40,898 bases of DNA from Microtetraspora glauca (GTDB lineage Bacteria > Actinomycetota > Actinomycetes > Streptomycetales > Streptomycetaceae): contig JOFO01000052.1 in the NCBI GenBank assembly GCA_000721275.1, positions 1-40,898 of the forward strand, in the 5' to 3' direction. Both the position numbers and the translations under genes were made by a program. Positions 30,509 to 40,700 of the stretch are shown here, in pieces. Below the pieces are notes generated by a model. That model saw only the letters and a list, made by a program, of their open reading frames with translations, had not been told where the DNA came from and searched no databases. Position 1 is the first letter of the stretch. Each line of letters opens with the position of its first letter.

Positions 30509-31370
30509 GTTCCGCGACCGTGGTGAGCGCCTGTCCGAGCGGCAGCGCGACCCGGGCGGCGGCGAGCGTGTCGCCGCGCGTCGCGTCCCGGTTGACGATC
30601 ACCACCGGCGTACCCTCCTGCGCCGCCTGCCGCACGAACCGCAGCCCCGACATCACCGTCAGCGACGACCCCAGCACCAGCACCGACGCCGCCTCCCGCA
30701 CCAGCTCCCGGCAGCGCTCCACCCGCGCCGCCGGCACCGTCTCGCCGAAGAACACCACGTCGGGCTTGAGCACTCCGCCGCAGACCGCGCACGGCACCAC
30801 GTGGAAGCCGGCGACCTGCTCGTCCGTGAGGTCGGCGTCGCCGTCCGGGTTCACCGCCGCCGGCACCGGGTCGAACCCCGGATTGGCCTCCTCCAGCCGC
30901 CGCGCCAGCTCGCGCCGCGCGCTGACGTCGCCGCAGCCCAGACACACCACCCGGTCGAGGCTGCCGTGCAGGTCCACGACGCCGTCGCTGCCCGCGGCCT
31001 GGTGCAGCCCGTCGACGTTCTGGGTGATCACCCCGGTGAGCAGCCCCGCCCGGCCGAACGCCGCCACCGCCCGGTGCCCGTCATTGGGCCGCGCCCGCCC
31101 GAACGTCCGCCACCCCAGGTGGCTGCGCGCCCAGTACCGGCGCCGGGCCGCGGCGCCGCCGGTGAAGTCCTGGTAGGTCATCGGCGTGTGCCGGCTCAGA
31201 CTGCCGCCCTCGCCGCGGTAGTCCGGGATCCCCGACTCCGTCGAGATCCCGGCCCCGCTGAGCACCAGCACCCGCCCCGCCCGCACCACCTCGACGACCG
31301 GCTCCAGGTCCGTGACCGCCGGCGGCAGGTCCCCGTTCGGTGTCCAGCTGAGAGTAGGCCGCATACGCAT
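30486..31370 (-). CDS. cobB: NAD-dependent protein deacylase (Sir2/sirtuin)
   Basis: A 294-residue sirtuin that removes acyl groups from lysines using NAD+. NAD-binding motifs are GAGISTESGIPDYR (39-52) and TQNVDGLH (116-123). The catalytic His135 sits in DLHG. The zinc site has Cys143 and Cys146 (CLGC), and Cys194 and Cys197 (CAVC). The loop between the Cys pairs is long (about 47 residues), a variation seen among bacterial sirtuins. ATG 31370 has no Shine-Dalgarno, but a TACGCT -10-like hexamer (31382-31377) lies 6 bases upstream, so the message may be leaderless. Its 3' end forms part of a tandem repeat. The cobB symbol marks the family; the exact orthologue is not established. Confidence 0.93.
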   Translation of the reverse strand: MRMRPTLSWTPNGDLPPAVTDLEPVVEVVRAGRVLVLSGAGISTESGIPDYRGEGGSLSRHTPMTYQDFTGGAAARRRYWARSHLGWRTFGRARPNDGHRAVAAFGRAGLLTGVITQNVDGLHQAAGSDGVVDLHGSLDRVVCLGCGDVSARRELARRLEEANPGFDPVPAAVNPDGDADLTDEQVAGFHVVPCAVCGGVLKPDVVFFGETVPAARVERCRELVREAASVLVLGSSLTVMSGLRFVRQAAQEGTPVVIVNRDATRGDTLAAARVALPLGQALTTVAERLGVAVG

Positions 31371-31421
31371 GTCGCCAGCGTACGGAAGGACGCACCCGGA
31401 GCGCGTGCGCGCGGCCGGGAC

Positions 31422-31823
31422 TCAGGCCGTACGGGAGTCGGCGATCCGGTCGAGCTCCCGCATCGCCTGCCCGTGGGCGCTCATGCGGCGGCTGACCAGG
31501 CCGACGGTGAGGACGACGCCGCCGGCGACGGAGAACGGGACGGAGAGCCCGAGGAGGGCGAGCGCCCCCGGCCAGTCGCGCTCGACCGCGCACCAGCGGC
31601 TCTGCGGGTGCGGCCGGTCGAGGGTGGCGCGGTCGGCGAAGAGGCGCGCGGCGCACTCGGCGGGGTACTTGTCGTCGGGCTTCCGGTCGACTTCGTACGG
31701 CGTGAGCAGCAGGACGGCGCACCAGGCCCACAGGAGCGCGGCGACGGCGAGGAGCCCCACGCCCCAGCCGGCCGTGCGGCGCGCCTGGTCGCGGAAATCG
31801 AGGTCGAACTCTCGGGAACGCAT
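31422..31823 (-). CDS. Small two-helix membrane protein
   Basis: A 133-residue protein with two clear transmembrane segments, GWGVGLLAVAALLWAWCAVLLL near residue 20 and ALALLGLSVPFSVAGGVVLTVG near residue 90. Between them is an external-looking loop with two cysteines (PAECAARLFADRATL, then SRWCAVERDW). The C-terminal tail is charged and helical. I do not recognise the family. ATG 31823 is chosen; a TAGATT hexamer 8 bases upstream and the absence of a Shine-Dalgarno suggest a leaderless message. An upstream ATG at 31880 would add a poorly supported N-terminus. It is co-oriented with the sirtuin gene (51 bp apart) and divergent from the carboxylesterase. Confidence 0.72.
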   Translation of the reverse strand: MRSREFDLDFRDQARRTAGWGVGLLAVAALLWAWCAVLLLTPYEVDRKPDDKYPAECAARLFADRATLDRPHPQSRWCAVERDWPGALALLGLSVPFSVAGGVVLTVGLVSRRMSAHGQAMRELDRIADSRTA

Positions 31824-31990
31824 GGCGGACGAATCTAGCAGCGCCCCCCGGCGCATTGACATCGCGGGTGCGTGGATCATGAGAGCACGGGTGTTGGACG
31901 GGTGGCGGCGAGGACCGCGAGGCTGTGGTCCGACGGCGGCACGGAACCGTCCCCCGTCCCCCGACAGGCGAGAGAGAAGAGGCAGTCCAC

Positions 31991-33496
31991 GTGCATGACG
32001 ACGACGTCGTCCGCGAGACGCGCAGCGGCAGGGTCCGGGGCTTCAAGGCCGCGGACGACGTCGTCGCCGTGCTCGGCGTCCCGTACGCGGCGCCGCCGTT
32101 CGGCGCCCACCGGTTCCGTGAGCCGGCCCCGGCCGCGCCGTGGAGCGGGGTCAGGGACGGCACGCGGTTCGGGCCGGTCGCGCCGCAGTCGGCGGAGCTG
32201 CCAGGGGCGCCCGCCTGGAGGCCGGGCGACGAGGACGTCCTCTCCGTCAACGTCTGGGCCCCGGCGGCCGGTCGCGGCGACGTCCCCGTCCTCGTCTGGA
32301 TCCACGGCGGCGCCTACACCTTCGGCTCCTCCGCCCAGCCCGACTTCGACGGAACCGCGCTCGCGCGCGCCGGCCTGGTCGTGGTCACCTTCAACCACCG
32401 GCTCGGCTTCGAGGGGTTCGGCCACGTGCCGGGCGCTCCCGCCAACCGGGGGCTGCTCGACCAGATCGCCGCGCTGCGCTGGGTACGGGACAACATCGCC
32501 GCGTTCGGCGGCGACCCGGGCAACGTCACCGTCGCCGGCCAGTCGTCCGGCGCCGCGTCCGTCGCCTGCCTCATGGTGATGGACGCGGCCAGGGGCCTCT
32601 TCCACCGGGCCGTCGCCCACAGCCCGGCCTCCGTCTTCCACACGCGGGACATCGCCGAGGCGACCGCCCGCGAGATCGCGGAGGCGGCGGGCCGCCCCGC
32701 GACCGCCGCCGGCCTGGCGTCGGCGCCGCCGCGGGAGCTGGTCACCGCGGCGGACAAGGTGGTCGAGACGTACCGGAACGACCCGGCGTCCGGCTCCCGC
32801 CACTACGACCCGAGCCTCTTCGCGCCCGTCCTCGACGGCGAGACGCTGCCCGCCGACCCGCTCACCGCGCTGGCCGCCGGCGCGGGCCGGGACGTCGACC
32901 TGCTCGTCTGCCACACCACGGAGGAGTACCGGCTCCTGGACGCGGTGGGCAGCTGCGCGAAGCTCACCACGGAACCGCAACTCGCCCGCTTCGCCACCGA
33001 CTTCGGCCTCCCCGACGCCCTGATACCCGGCTACCACGCCGCGCTGCCGGGCGCCTCCGTCCACGACGTGTACCTCGCCGTCTTCGGCGACCTGCTCTTC
33101 GGCGAGTTCGCCCACCGGCTCGCCGAGGCGCACGCGGCGGCGGGCGGCCGGGCGTACCTCTCCCGCTTCGACCGCCGGCGCCGGGGGGAGGACGGCACGC
33201 GCGTCCGGGCCTGGCACTGCGCGGACATCCCCTTCGCGTTCGGCAACCACGACGACCCGCGCCTGGCGTTCCTCATCGGTGGCGCGCCCACCCCCGAGGA
33301 CCGGGAGATGGCCTGCCGCATGGTCCGCGCCTGGGCCGGCTTCGCCGCCACGGGCGCCCCCGGCTGGCCGCCCCTGGGCACCACCACCCCCGCCCCCGTC
33401 CGCACCTGGCGCCCCGAACCCCAGCGGGAGCCCCCGCTCCCCGCCCCGCCCCGCGCGCTGTGGAAGGACGCGGCGTTCCCGGTCCTGGCCCCCTGA
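31991..33496 (+). CDS. Type B carboxylesterase
   Basis: A 501-residue carboxylesterase of the cholinesterase-like type B family. The oxyanion loop is HGG (105-107), the nucleophile Ser185 lies in GQSSG, the acid is probably Glu311 in CHTTEEYRLL, and the base His409 is in AWHCADIPFAFGN. The N-terminal strand FKAADDVVAVLGVPYAAPP is typical. There is no signal peptide, so it acts in the cytoplasm on small esters or carbamates. GTG 31991 has AGAGG about 8 bases upstream. A TTGACA at 31856-31861 in the divergent spacer may be a -35 element, but no matching -10 is clear. It ends 7 bp before the convergent kinase stop. Confidence 0.92.
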   Translation: MHDDDVVRETRSGRVRGFKAADDVVAVLGVPYAAPPFGAHRFREPAPAAPWSGVRDGTRFGPVAPQSAELPGAPAWRPGDEDVLSVNVWAPAAGRGDVPVLVWIHGGAYTFGSSAQPDFDGTALARAGLVVVTFNHRLGFEGFGHVPGAPANRGLLDQIAALRWVRDNIAAFGGDPGNVTVAGQSSGAASVACLMVMDAARGLFHRAVAHSPASVFHTRDIAEATAREIAEAAGRPATAAGLASAPPRELVTAADKVVETYRNDPASGSRHYDPSLFAPVLDGETLPADPLTALAAGAGRDVDLLVCHTTEEYRLLDAVGSCAKLTTEPQLARFATDFGLPDALIPGYHAALPGASVHDVYLAVFGDLLFGEFAHRLAEAHAAAGGRAYLSRFDRRRRGEDGTRVRAWHCADIPFAFGNHDDPRLAFLIGGAPTPEDREMACRMVRAWAGFAATGAPGWPPLGTTTPAPVRTWRPEPQREPPLPAPPRALWKDAAFPVLAP

Positions 33497-33503
33497 GGCC
33501 CGG

Positions 33504-34430
33504 CTAGGCGAGGGAGGCGACGAGGCGGTGCAGGGCCCGGGCGGCGGGCGGGCCCCAGGACGGTTTGCCGCCCGGGCGGCCCCGGAGGCCGGCCTCCCCG
33601 ATGAGCAGGCCGCCCACCGCGCGCCACAGCGCCCAGCCCCGCGCCCGGCGGAGGGTCGCCGGGTCGGCGGCCGGACCGTACGCGCGGTGGAAGCGGTCGG
33701 CGGCGCCGTCGGGGAGCAGGACCCACGCGGCGGCCAGGTCGCAGGCCGGGTCGCCCGCGCACAGTTCGCCGAAGTCGACCACGCCGCAGAACGTGCCGCC
33801 CTCCGTCAGGACGTTGGCCGGGTGCAGATCCCCGTGCAGCCACACCGCGGGGCCCGTCCAGGCGGGTGCGGCCACCGCGTCCTCCCAGACCGCGCGGGCC
33901 GCGTCCGGATCGGGGACCAGGCCCATCCCGGTCGCCGCGGCCAGCCCCTCCAGGAAGGACGCCGACTGGTCGGCGAGCGGGCCGCCGCGCCCGCTGCCGG
34001 CCGGGGCGCCCTCCGGCGCGGGCCGGTGCAGCGCCGTCAGGAAGGCCGCCAGGCCGTCGGCGGCGTCGTCCGCGCACGTGGCGGGGGAGAGGTCGGCCGG
34101 GCTGCCCGGAACCCACGTCGTCACCAGCCACGGCCGCGGGAACAGCTCCGAAGGCTCCGCGAGGCGCTGCGGGACCGGCGTGGGGAGCGGGAGCCCGGCG
34201 GCGAGACCCGGCACCCACGCGTACTCCTTGCGCAGCAGTGCGTCCGCCGCCGTCGTCGCCCACGGCAGCCGTACGGCCAACTCCTCGCCCAGTCGCCACA
34301 GCTGGTTGTCCCATCCGCGCGCCCCCAGCCGCAGCGGCAGACCGGCCAGGTCTGGCTGTTGCTCCCGCAGCAGCTCCCGGACCAGCGCGGCGGTGATCTC
34401 GGCCTCGGGGTGGCTGCGCGTGTCGGTCAT
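33504..34430 (-). CDS. Aminoglycoside-phosphotransferase-fold kinase
   Basis: A 308-residue small-molecule kinase of the APH/choline-kinase fold. The catalytic loop is WLHGDLHPANVL with Asp201, followed by the metal-binding VVDFGELCAGDP (Asp219). The N-lobe has LAVRLPW with the ATP-binding Arg/Lys region and a hinge at LVTTWVPG. ATG 34430 starts 173 bp from the divergent helical-repeat gene. Many such proteins are not resistance enzymes; the sequence does not show whether the substrate is an antibiotic, sugar or other metabolite. It is convergent with the carboxylesterase. Confidence 0.88.
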   Translation of the reverse strand: MTDTRSHPEAEITAALVRELLREQQPDLAGLPLRLGARGWDNQLWRLGEELAVRLPWATTAADALLRKEYAWVPGLAAGLPLPTPVPQRLAEPSELFPRPWLVTTWVPGSPADLSPATCADDAADGLAAFLTALHRPAPEGAPAGSGRGGPLADQSASFLEGLAAATGMGLVPDPDAARAVWEDAVAAPAWTGPAVWLHGDLHPANVLTEGGTFCGVVDFGELCAGDPACDLAAAWVLLPDGAADRFHRAYGPAADPATLRRARGWALWRAVGGLLIGEAGLRGRPGGKPSWGPPAARALHRLVASLA

Positions 34431-34532
34431 GCGCGGCAGCCTACGGCGTCCCCGCGGGCCGCCCGGCGGTACGGCGACCGGACGACCGGCCTGACCTGCG
34501 CGTCCATACGGGTGTGCGATTGTCGGTCGCGC

Positions 34533-34543
34533 GTGATAGTCAC
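34533..34543. promoter_or_regulatory. Palindrome GTGATAGTCAC before the HSP90-like locus
   Basis: This 11-bp palindrome (GTGA-TAG-TCAC) lies 60 bp upstream of the gene at 34604 in a divergent spacer with relatively low GC. TTGTCG at 34520-34525 could be a -35 element. It is a candidate control site for the HSP90/TPR block or for the divergent kinase. Confidence 0.35.
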
Positions 34544-34603
34544 TACACCCACGGGGCGGGACGATCACCGGCGCCCTGTGGAATCACGACTAGGGGTGGG
34601 GAC

Positions 34604-35581
34604 ATGGCGTTGCTCCGTGACGTGGGCGTCACGCTGGGACGATGGACGGGCCGGCCCGTCGCGCGCGTCGACGAGGACGAGGGCGACCCGGACGCGGCAC
34701 GCGTCCGGGCCGCCGCCGAGGCGGCGGACTGGACGACCGTCCGGGACGTCCTCGACGCCCGGCCCGAGAGCGAGGACCGCACCAACCTCCTCTGGGCCGT
34801 CGGCGACGTCGCCGGGGTCGAGCGGTGGATCGCCGACGTGATGGCGGCCGAGCCCGGCGCCCCGCTGCCGCGCCTCGTCGCCGCCGTCCGGCACATCAGC
34901 TGGGCCTGGGAGGCCCGGACCGGCGCCCGCGCCAAGGACGTCTCCCGCGAGCAGTTCCAGCTCTTCCACGAACGGCTGGCCACCGCCGAGACCTGGCTGT
35001 ACGAGGTCGCCGAGCGCGAACCAGGCTGGACCTCGCCCTGGTACGCCCTCCAGGTCACCGGGCGCGGCCTCCAGGTCGGCCCCGAGACCGCGCGGCGCCG
35101 CTTCGAGGCGACCGTCCGCCGCGACCCGCACCACCTGGGCGCGCACCAGCAGCAGTTGCAGCAGGTCTGCGAGAAGTGGAGCGGCTCCCACGAGGAGATG
35201 CACGCCTTCGCCCGCGCGTCCGCGTTCGGCGCGCCCGGCGGGACGCTGCTCGGCCAGCTCGTCGCCGTCGCGCACCTGGAGCACTGGCTGGCGCTCGACT
35301 CCGGCCCCGACGCCCGGTACATCCGCCGGCCCGAGGTGATCGCCTCCCTCAACGAGGCCGCCGACCACTCCGTCCGCCACCCGGACTTCGTCCGCGGACG
35401 CGGCTGGCTGCAGGTCCACAACACCTTCGCCATGGCGTTCGCGCTCGCCGGCGACGTCGCCTCCGCCCGCGCCTGCTTCCGCGCCACCGAGGGCCGCGTC
35501 ACCGAGTTCCCCTGGTACTACCTCAACGGCTCCGACCCGGCCCAGGCGTACAAGGAACACCGCGCCTACACCGGACGCTGA
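34604..35581 (+). CDS. Helical-repeat protein upstream of HSP90-like gene
   Basis: A 325-residue soluble, almost entirely alpha-helical protein with a TPR-like feel. An acidic N-terminal segment (VARVDEDEGDPDAARVRAAA) is followed by helical pairs such as RLVAAVRHISWAWEARTG, WLYEVAEREPGWTSPWYAL and CEKWSGSHEEMHAFARASAF. The KWSGS-x-EEMHAFAR segment recalls DUF4034-like proteins, but this is from memory and uncertain. No catalytic motif is visible. ATG 34604 has a GGGGTGGGG just upstream. It is followed on the same strand by the HSP90-like gene after 255 bp and then the TPR-type gene, so it may be a third component of that system. Function unknown. Confidence 0.8.
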   Translation: MALLRDVGVTLGRWTGRPVARVDEDEGDPDAARVRAAAEAADWTTVRDVLDARPESEDRTNLLWAVGDVAGVERWIADVMAAEPGAPLPRLVAAVRHISWAWEARTGARAKDVSREQFQLFHERLATAETWLYEVAEREPGWTSPWYALQVTGRGLQVGPETARRRFEATVRRDPHHLGAHQQQLQQVCEKWSGSHEEMHAFARASAFGAPGGTLLGQLVAVAHLEHWLALDSGPDARYIRRPEVIASLNEAADHSVRHPDFVRGRGWLQVHNTFAMAFALAGDVASARACFRATEGRVTEFPWYYLNGSDPAQAYKEHRAYTGR

Positions 35582-35624
35582 GCAGCCGGAAGCCGAGCAG
35601 CCGGACGCCGAGCAGCCGGACGGC
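35580..35624 (+). repeat. Three 15-bp tandem repeats at the end of the helical-repeat gene
   Basis: GAGCAGCCGGAAGCC, GAGCAGCCGGACGCC and GAGCAGCCGGACGGC follow one another, starting inside the TGA stop of the preceding gene. Read in the shifted frame they would encode an acidic EQPDA repeat tail. A related GGGGCGCCGGACGCG follows. Confidence 0.75.
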
Positions 35625-35836
35625 GGGGCGCCGGACGCGACGGCGGGGCCCCGCCGCGCCGTGCCGCTCCCCGTGCGAGCCGGCGGCGCCCGCCCCGCTC
35701 CGGTGGCGCACCCGTCGCCCGACGCGGCGCTCCGCCCCGCCGGCCCCGCACCCCCGAGGCTTCCCGGCCGCCCCGCGTACCGGACCCTCCGCACCACCCC
35801 AGACCGCAGCCGCACCGCATCGAAGGACCGCGTCAC

Positions 35837-37735
35837 GTGTCCCGTTCCGAGACCTCCCCGAACCCGCCGACCCCCGCGCACGGCGAGACCGCCCACACCT
35901 TCCAGGTGGACCTGCGCGGGCTCGTCGACCTGCTCTCCCACCACCTCTACTCCAGCCCCCGCGTCTACCTCCGCGAACTGCTCCAGAACGCCGTCGACGC
36001 CATCACCGCCCGCCAGGCCCTCACGCCCGGCGCCCCCGGCACGATCACCGTGCGCACCGGTGACACGCTGACCGTCACGGACACCGGCATCGGACTCTCC
36101 GAGGCCGACGTGCACCGGTTCCTCGCCACCATCGGGCGCAGCTCCAAGCGGACCGCCGACGGCGCCCTGGACGGCGCCGGGCTCGCCGCCGAACGCGGCG
36201 ACTTCATCGGCCAGTTCGGCATCGGCCTGCTCGCCTGCTTCGTCGTCGCCGACGAGATCACCGTCCTGAGCCGGTCCGCCGCCGACCCGGCCGCGCCGAC
36301 CGTCGAATGGCGCGGGCACTCCGACGGCCGCTACACCATCCGCACCCTGCCCGCCGCGACGCTCCCCGAGCCCGGCACCACGGTGAAGCTCGTCCCGCGC
36401 GCCGACAACGCCGAGTGGACCAGCCCCCACCAGGTCGTCTCGCTCGCCCGGCACTACGGCGGACTGCTCCGCCACGAGGTCACCGTCGTCGACGCGCGCG
36501 GCGAGACCCACCGCGTCAACGAGGCGCCGCCGTGGGAGACGGCGCACCGCTCGCCGCTGGCCAAGCGCGAGGCGTACACCGCCTACTGCCGCGACCTGTT
36601 CGACTTCACCCCGCTCGACACCATCGAGCTGGACCTGCCGGCCGCCGGGCTGCGCGGTGTCGCGTACGTCCTGCCGACCGCCGTGAGCCCCGCGCAGCGC
36701 GCCGGCCACCGCGTCCACCTCAAGGGCATGCTGCTCACCGACCAGGCCCCCGAACTCCTCCCCGAATGGGCGTTCTTCGTCCGCTGCGTCGTCGACACGA
36801 CGAGCCTGCGGCCGACCGCCTCCCGCGAGTCGCTGTACGAGGACGGCACCCTCGCCGCCGTACGCGACGCGCTCGGCGACCGGATCCGCGACTGGCTCAC
36901 CGGGCTCGCCGCCAGCGACCCCGCCCTGCTGCACCGCTTCATCGACGTCCACCACCTCGCCGTCAAGGCGCTCGCCCGCTACGACGACGAACTGCTGCGG
37001 ATCGTGCTGCCCTGGCTGCCGTTCGAGACCACCGACGGCAACGTCACCCTGGAGGAGTTCGCCCGCACCCACCCGACGCTCCTCGTGACCCGCAGCGTCG
37101 AGGAGTTCCGGCAGGTCGCGCCGATCGCCTCCGCCGCCGGACTCGGCGTCGTCAACGGCGGCTACACCTACGACCGCGACCTCGTCCACCGGCTGCCCGA
37201 GATCCGGCCCGGCACCACCGTCACCGACCTCGACCCGGCCACCGTCACCGCGCACCTCGACGCCGTCGACCCCGGCGCCGAACTGCGGGCCGCCGCCTTC
37301 CTCGCCGTCGCCCGCGAGACCATCGGCGTCCACGACTGCGACGTCGTCCTGCGCGACTTCCAGCCCGTCACCGCCCCCGCGCTGCTCCTCGACAACCGCG
37401 ACGCCCGGCACGAACGCACCCGGTCGAGCCTCGCCGCCGACAGCGACGGCCTGTGGGCCGACATCCTCGGCTCCCTCCGCCACGAGACCCCGCGCGCCCA
37501 GCTCGTCCTCAACCACCTCAACCCGCTCGTCCGCCAGGCCCTCACCATCGGCGAACGCGGCCTCGCCGTCACCACCGCCGAAGCCCTCTACGGCCAGGCC
37601 CTGCTGCTCAGCCGCCGCCCGCTGCGCGCGAGCGAGAGCGCCCTGCTCAACCGGGCCTTCATCGGCCTGCTCACCCACGCCATGCACCACCCGGGCGACG
37701 CCGCCCCCGGCTCCGAGCCCCGGAAGGAACTGTAG
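35837..37735 (+). CDS. HSP90-like (HtpG-related) ATPase chaperone
   Basis: A 632-residue HSP90-family protein, close to the length of E. coli HtpG but clearly divergent. The N-terminal GHKL ATPase has YLRELLQNAVDAI (Glu47 for catalysis, Asn51 for Mg), DTGIGL (82-87) and GQFGIGLLACFVV (from 125). The middle domain keeps WAFFVRCVVDTTSLRPTASRE (310-331), matching the HtpG region with the ATP-contacting Arg (here Arg330). The C-terminal third is less conserved. GTG 35837 has GAAGGA 9 bases upstream. The gene ends 2 bp before the TPR-type gene, so the two are translationally linked. The protein presumably remodels specific clients with the TPR partner; the clients are unknown. It looks like a paralogue group distinct from standard HtpG. 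Confidence 0.9.
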   Translation: MSRSETSPNPPTPAHGETAHTFQVDLRGLVDLLSHHLYSSPRVYLRELLQNAVDAITARQALTPGAPGTITVRTGDTLTVTDTGIGLSEADVHRFLATIGRSSKRTADGALDGAGLAAERGDFIGQFGIGLLACFVVADEITVLSRSAADPAAPTVEWRGHSDGRYTIRTLPAATLPEPGTTVKLVPRADNAEWTSPHQVVSLARHYGGLLRHEVTVVDARGETHRVNEAPPWETAHRSPLAKREAYTAYCRDLFDFTPLDTIELDLPAAGLRGVAYVLPTAVSPAQRAGHRVHLKGMLLTDQAPELLPEWAFFVRCVVDTTSLRPTASRESLYEDGTLAAVRDALGDRIRDWLTGLAASDPALLHRFIDVHHLAVKALARYDDELLRIVLPWLPFETTDGNVTLEEFARTHPTLLVTRSVEEFRQVAPIASAAGLGVVNGGYTYDRDLVHRLPEIRPGTTVTDLDPATVTAHLDAVDPGAELRAAAFLAVARETIGVHDCDVVLRDFQPVTAPALLLDNRDARHERTRSSLAADSDGLWADILGSLRHETPRAQLVLNHLNPLVRQALTIGERGLAVTTAEALYGQALLLSRRPLRASESALLNRAFIGLLTHAMHHPGDAAPGSEPRKEL

Positions 37736-37737
37736 AG

Positions 37738-40700
37738 ATGCTGGACACCCCCGAGGCCGTCGTCGAGGCGCTCCGCGAGAACCACGAGCGCCCCCACGGC
37801 CTGGCCCGCACCGTCACCGCCGAGGAACTCGTCGAGGCCGCCGAGGTCTTCGAGAAGCCCGACGTCCTCGTCACCGCCCTTCTGGAGCTGATGACGGCGT
37901 ACGAGTTCACCGGCGAGCAGCGCAAGTCGCCGGTCGCCTTCGCCCGCATCCTGAAGCTGTGGGACACCGCCCCCGACGCCTTCAGCCCCTACGAGGCCCA
38001 CCAGGTCTTCTGGCGCTTCAAATGGGTCACCACCTCCCTCCTCCAGGTCCCCGAGGTGCCGCTGGCGACCGTCGGCGGCTGGATCGACCAGATGCGCGAG
38101 CAGTACGAGGCCGCCGGCCACGGCATCCAGCCGGTGGCCGCCATGCGCTACCACCTCGCCCACCACACCGGCACCGGCGTCCCCGACGCGTACGACCTCT
38201 GGGCCACCCGGCCCCGCACCGAGCTCAGCGACTGCGAGGCGTGCGAGACCCGCCACCACGCCTGGCACCACGTCACCGCCGGCGACGACGCCCGCGCCCT
38301 CGACACCTGGCGGCCCGTCCTCGACGGCGACCAGGTGTGCAGCGAGGAACCGCAGATGAGCCAGGCCCGCGCCCTGCTGCCGCTGCTGCGCACCGGCCGC
38401 GCCGACGAGGCCCGCTCCCACCACCTCACCGGCTACCGCAAGGTCCGCGGCAACACCGGCATGCAGGCCGAGGTCGGCCTCCACCTGGAGTTCTGCGCCC
38501 TCTCCCGCAACGAGGGCCGCGGCCTGGAGATCCTCGCGGAGAACCGGCCCCTGTTCGAGGCGACCGGCGCCCCGCTGGACCGGCTCGGCTTCCTCACCGG
38601 CGCCGAGGTGCTGCTCGCCCGCCTCGTCGAGGACGGGCACGACGACACGCCCGTGGCCGGCCCGCCCGGCCGCGACTGGACGGCCGGCGCGCTCCTCGCC
38701 CACGTCCGCGCCGAGGGCGAACCCCTCGCCGCCGCCTTCGACGCCCGCAACGGCACCAGCGCCGTCGGCGACCGGCGCCGGGCCCGGCTCGCCCGCCGCC
38801 CGCTGCTCGACGAACCGCTGCCGCTCGGCCTCCGGGCGACCGCCGCCGTCCGCGCCACCGCCCCGGCCGCCCCCGCCGCGCCGGCCGCGCCCCGGACCGC
38901 GGTCCCCGACGCCTACGCCGACCTCGTCCGCGAGGCCCGCCGCCTGGCGCGCGACGGCCACCCCGGCGACGCCCGCCTCTGGGCCCGCATCGGCGAACGC
39001 CGCGCCGCCGGCGAGCCGCACGACCCGGCCCTCGGCCCCGAGGACCTGCTGCGCGCCGAACTCGCCGAACACGCCGCCCAGAAACTCTGGATCGACGACC
39101 GCCACACGGAGGGCGCCGCCGAACTCGGCGCCGCCGTCGCGCACTACGCCGCGCTCGCGATGCCGTGGCACGCGCTCTCCGCCCGCGCCCGCACCCTCGC
39201 CTGGTCGAGCGCCCCGAGCCCCCGCGACGACGGGGCGGCCCCCGATCGCGCCGCGATCCGGGCCGGCTTCGACGAACTGCTCCGCGAGGTGGACAAGCAC
39301 CTCGCGGAGACCCCGTTCGACGGGGAGCCGCACGGCGAGGCGGAAGCGTGGTACGGCACCGACCTGCCCGCCGAGCGGGCCCTGGCGTACCTCTCCGTCC
39401 GCTACTCCGCCGCCTTCGCCGCGTACCAGGAACTGCTGGCCGCGCTGAGCGGCGGGCCCGGGGACGGCGGCGAGGGGGACCTCGACGCGCTCACGGCGCG
39501 GTTCGAGGACGCCGCCGGCACCCTCCGCGCCGAAGCCCTGCGCCTCGGACACCCGCACCAGAGCGCCAACGCCCGCCAGTTCCTCGCCGACCTGCACGGC
39601 CGGCGGGGCGCCATGGCCGAGGCCGAGCGGGAACTCCGCGCCGCCCTCCAGGACCTCGAAGCCGCCGGCCGGCCCTGGCGCCGGCCGCGCCCGTCCGCCC
39701 TCCTCGGTCAGGTCCTGCTCGCGCAGGACCGGCCGGAGGAGGCGGCGGAGCTGCTGCACGCGGCGATCGCCGACGCCGTCGCCCACGACGACCCGACGTT
39801 CGCGCTCGCCCCGACGTACCTGCTCCTCGGCCACGCCGCGTCGCACCTCGGCGACCACAACGGCGCCGTCCGGCACCTCTCCGAGGCCGCCGCCCGGTTC
39901 GACCAGGCGGGCGACCCCGGCGAGGCGACCGACGCGCGCCTCCAGCTCGCGTCGGTCCTCGGCCGCTCCGGACGGAACGCGGACGCGGTGGCCGTCCTGG
40001 AGTCCGTCCTGGCCGACGAGGCGGCGTCCGGCGCCGACGAACGGACCCTCGCCCAGGCGCGGCTGACGCTCGGCCGGGGCCTGCGGGACCTGGAGGAGTA
40101 CCTGCCCGCCGCCGAGGAACTGCTCCGCCTCGCCGACACCGTCGCCGGCTGGCCGGAGGAGGACCGCGCCGTCCTCACGCTGGTGGCCGCCGAGGCGGCG
40201 ACCACCCTCGCCCTCGCGGACCGCTGGGACGCGGCGGACACGGCGTACGCCCGCGCCGTCGCCTCCCACGCCGAGGCCCCGAACCCGCCGATCGTCGTCT
40301 TCATGATGCGGGAGTTCGCGCGCCTGACGCTGCAGAGCCGCGGCACGGAGGGGCCCGAGGGCGCCGAGGCGGTCGCCGCCGCCTTGGAGCACCTGGCCCG
40401 CGCCGACGCCGTCCTCGACGCGCTGCCGTCCGGCGAGGAGGGCTTCGCCGTCTGGTACGAGCGCGGCGAGATCCACTACCGGCGGGCCCGGGTCCTCGCC
40501 GAGGCGGGCCGTTTCGACGAGGCCCTGCCGGCGGCGGAGGCCGCCATCGCCACGCACGAGCAGGGCGGCGCGGAGGGCGAACTCCCGCGCGCCGAGGCCG
40601 TCCGCGTCGCGGCCCTGATCGAGGGCAACGGCCTGGAGCGCACCCACGAGGCCATCGCCCGCCTCACCACGGCGGCGGCCCGCTGCCGCAACTCCGGCCA

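Noticed and set aside
33504..34430. Antibiotic resistance gene
   Set aside because: The APH fold is shared by many metabolic kinases. Nothing in the sequence or context points to an aminoglycoside substrate.
34565..37690. Very long antisense reading frame opposite the HSP90-like gene (over 1000 codons), and a similar one opposite the TPR-type gene at 37588-40701
   Set aside because: In about 74% GC DNA the antisense frame in phase with strong third-position G/C rarely meets stops. The translations are Gly/Val/Arg-rich low complexity with no domain, while the plus strand has clear motifs.
37712..37735. EEVD- or KDEL-like C-terminal signal on the HSP90-like protein (ends EPRKEL)
   Set aside because: It matches neither the TPR-binding MEEVD tail nor a meaningful retention signal in bacteria, and such short matches occur by chance.
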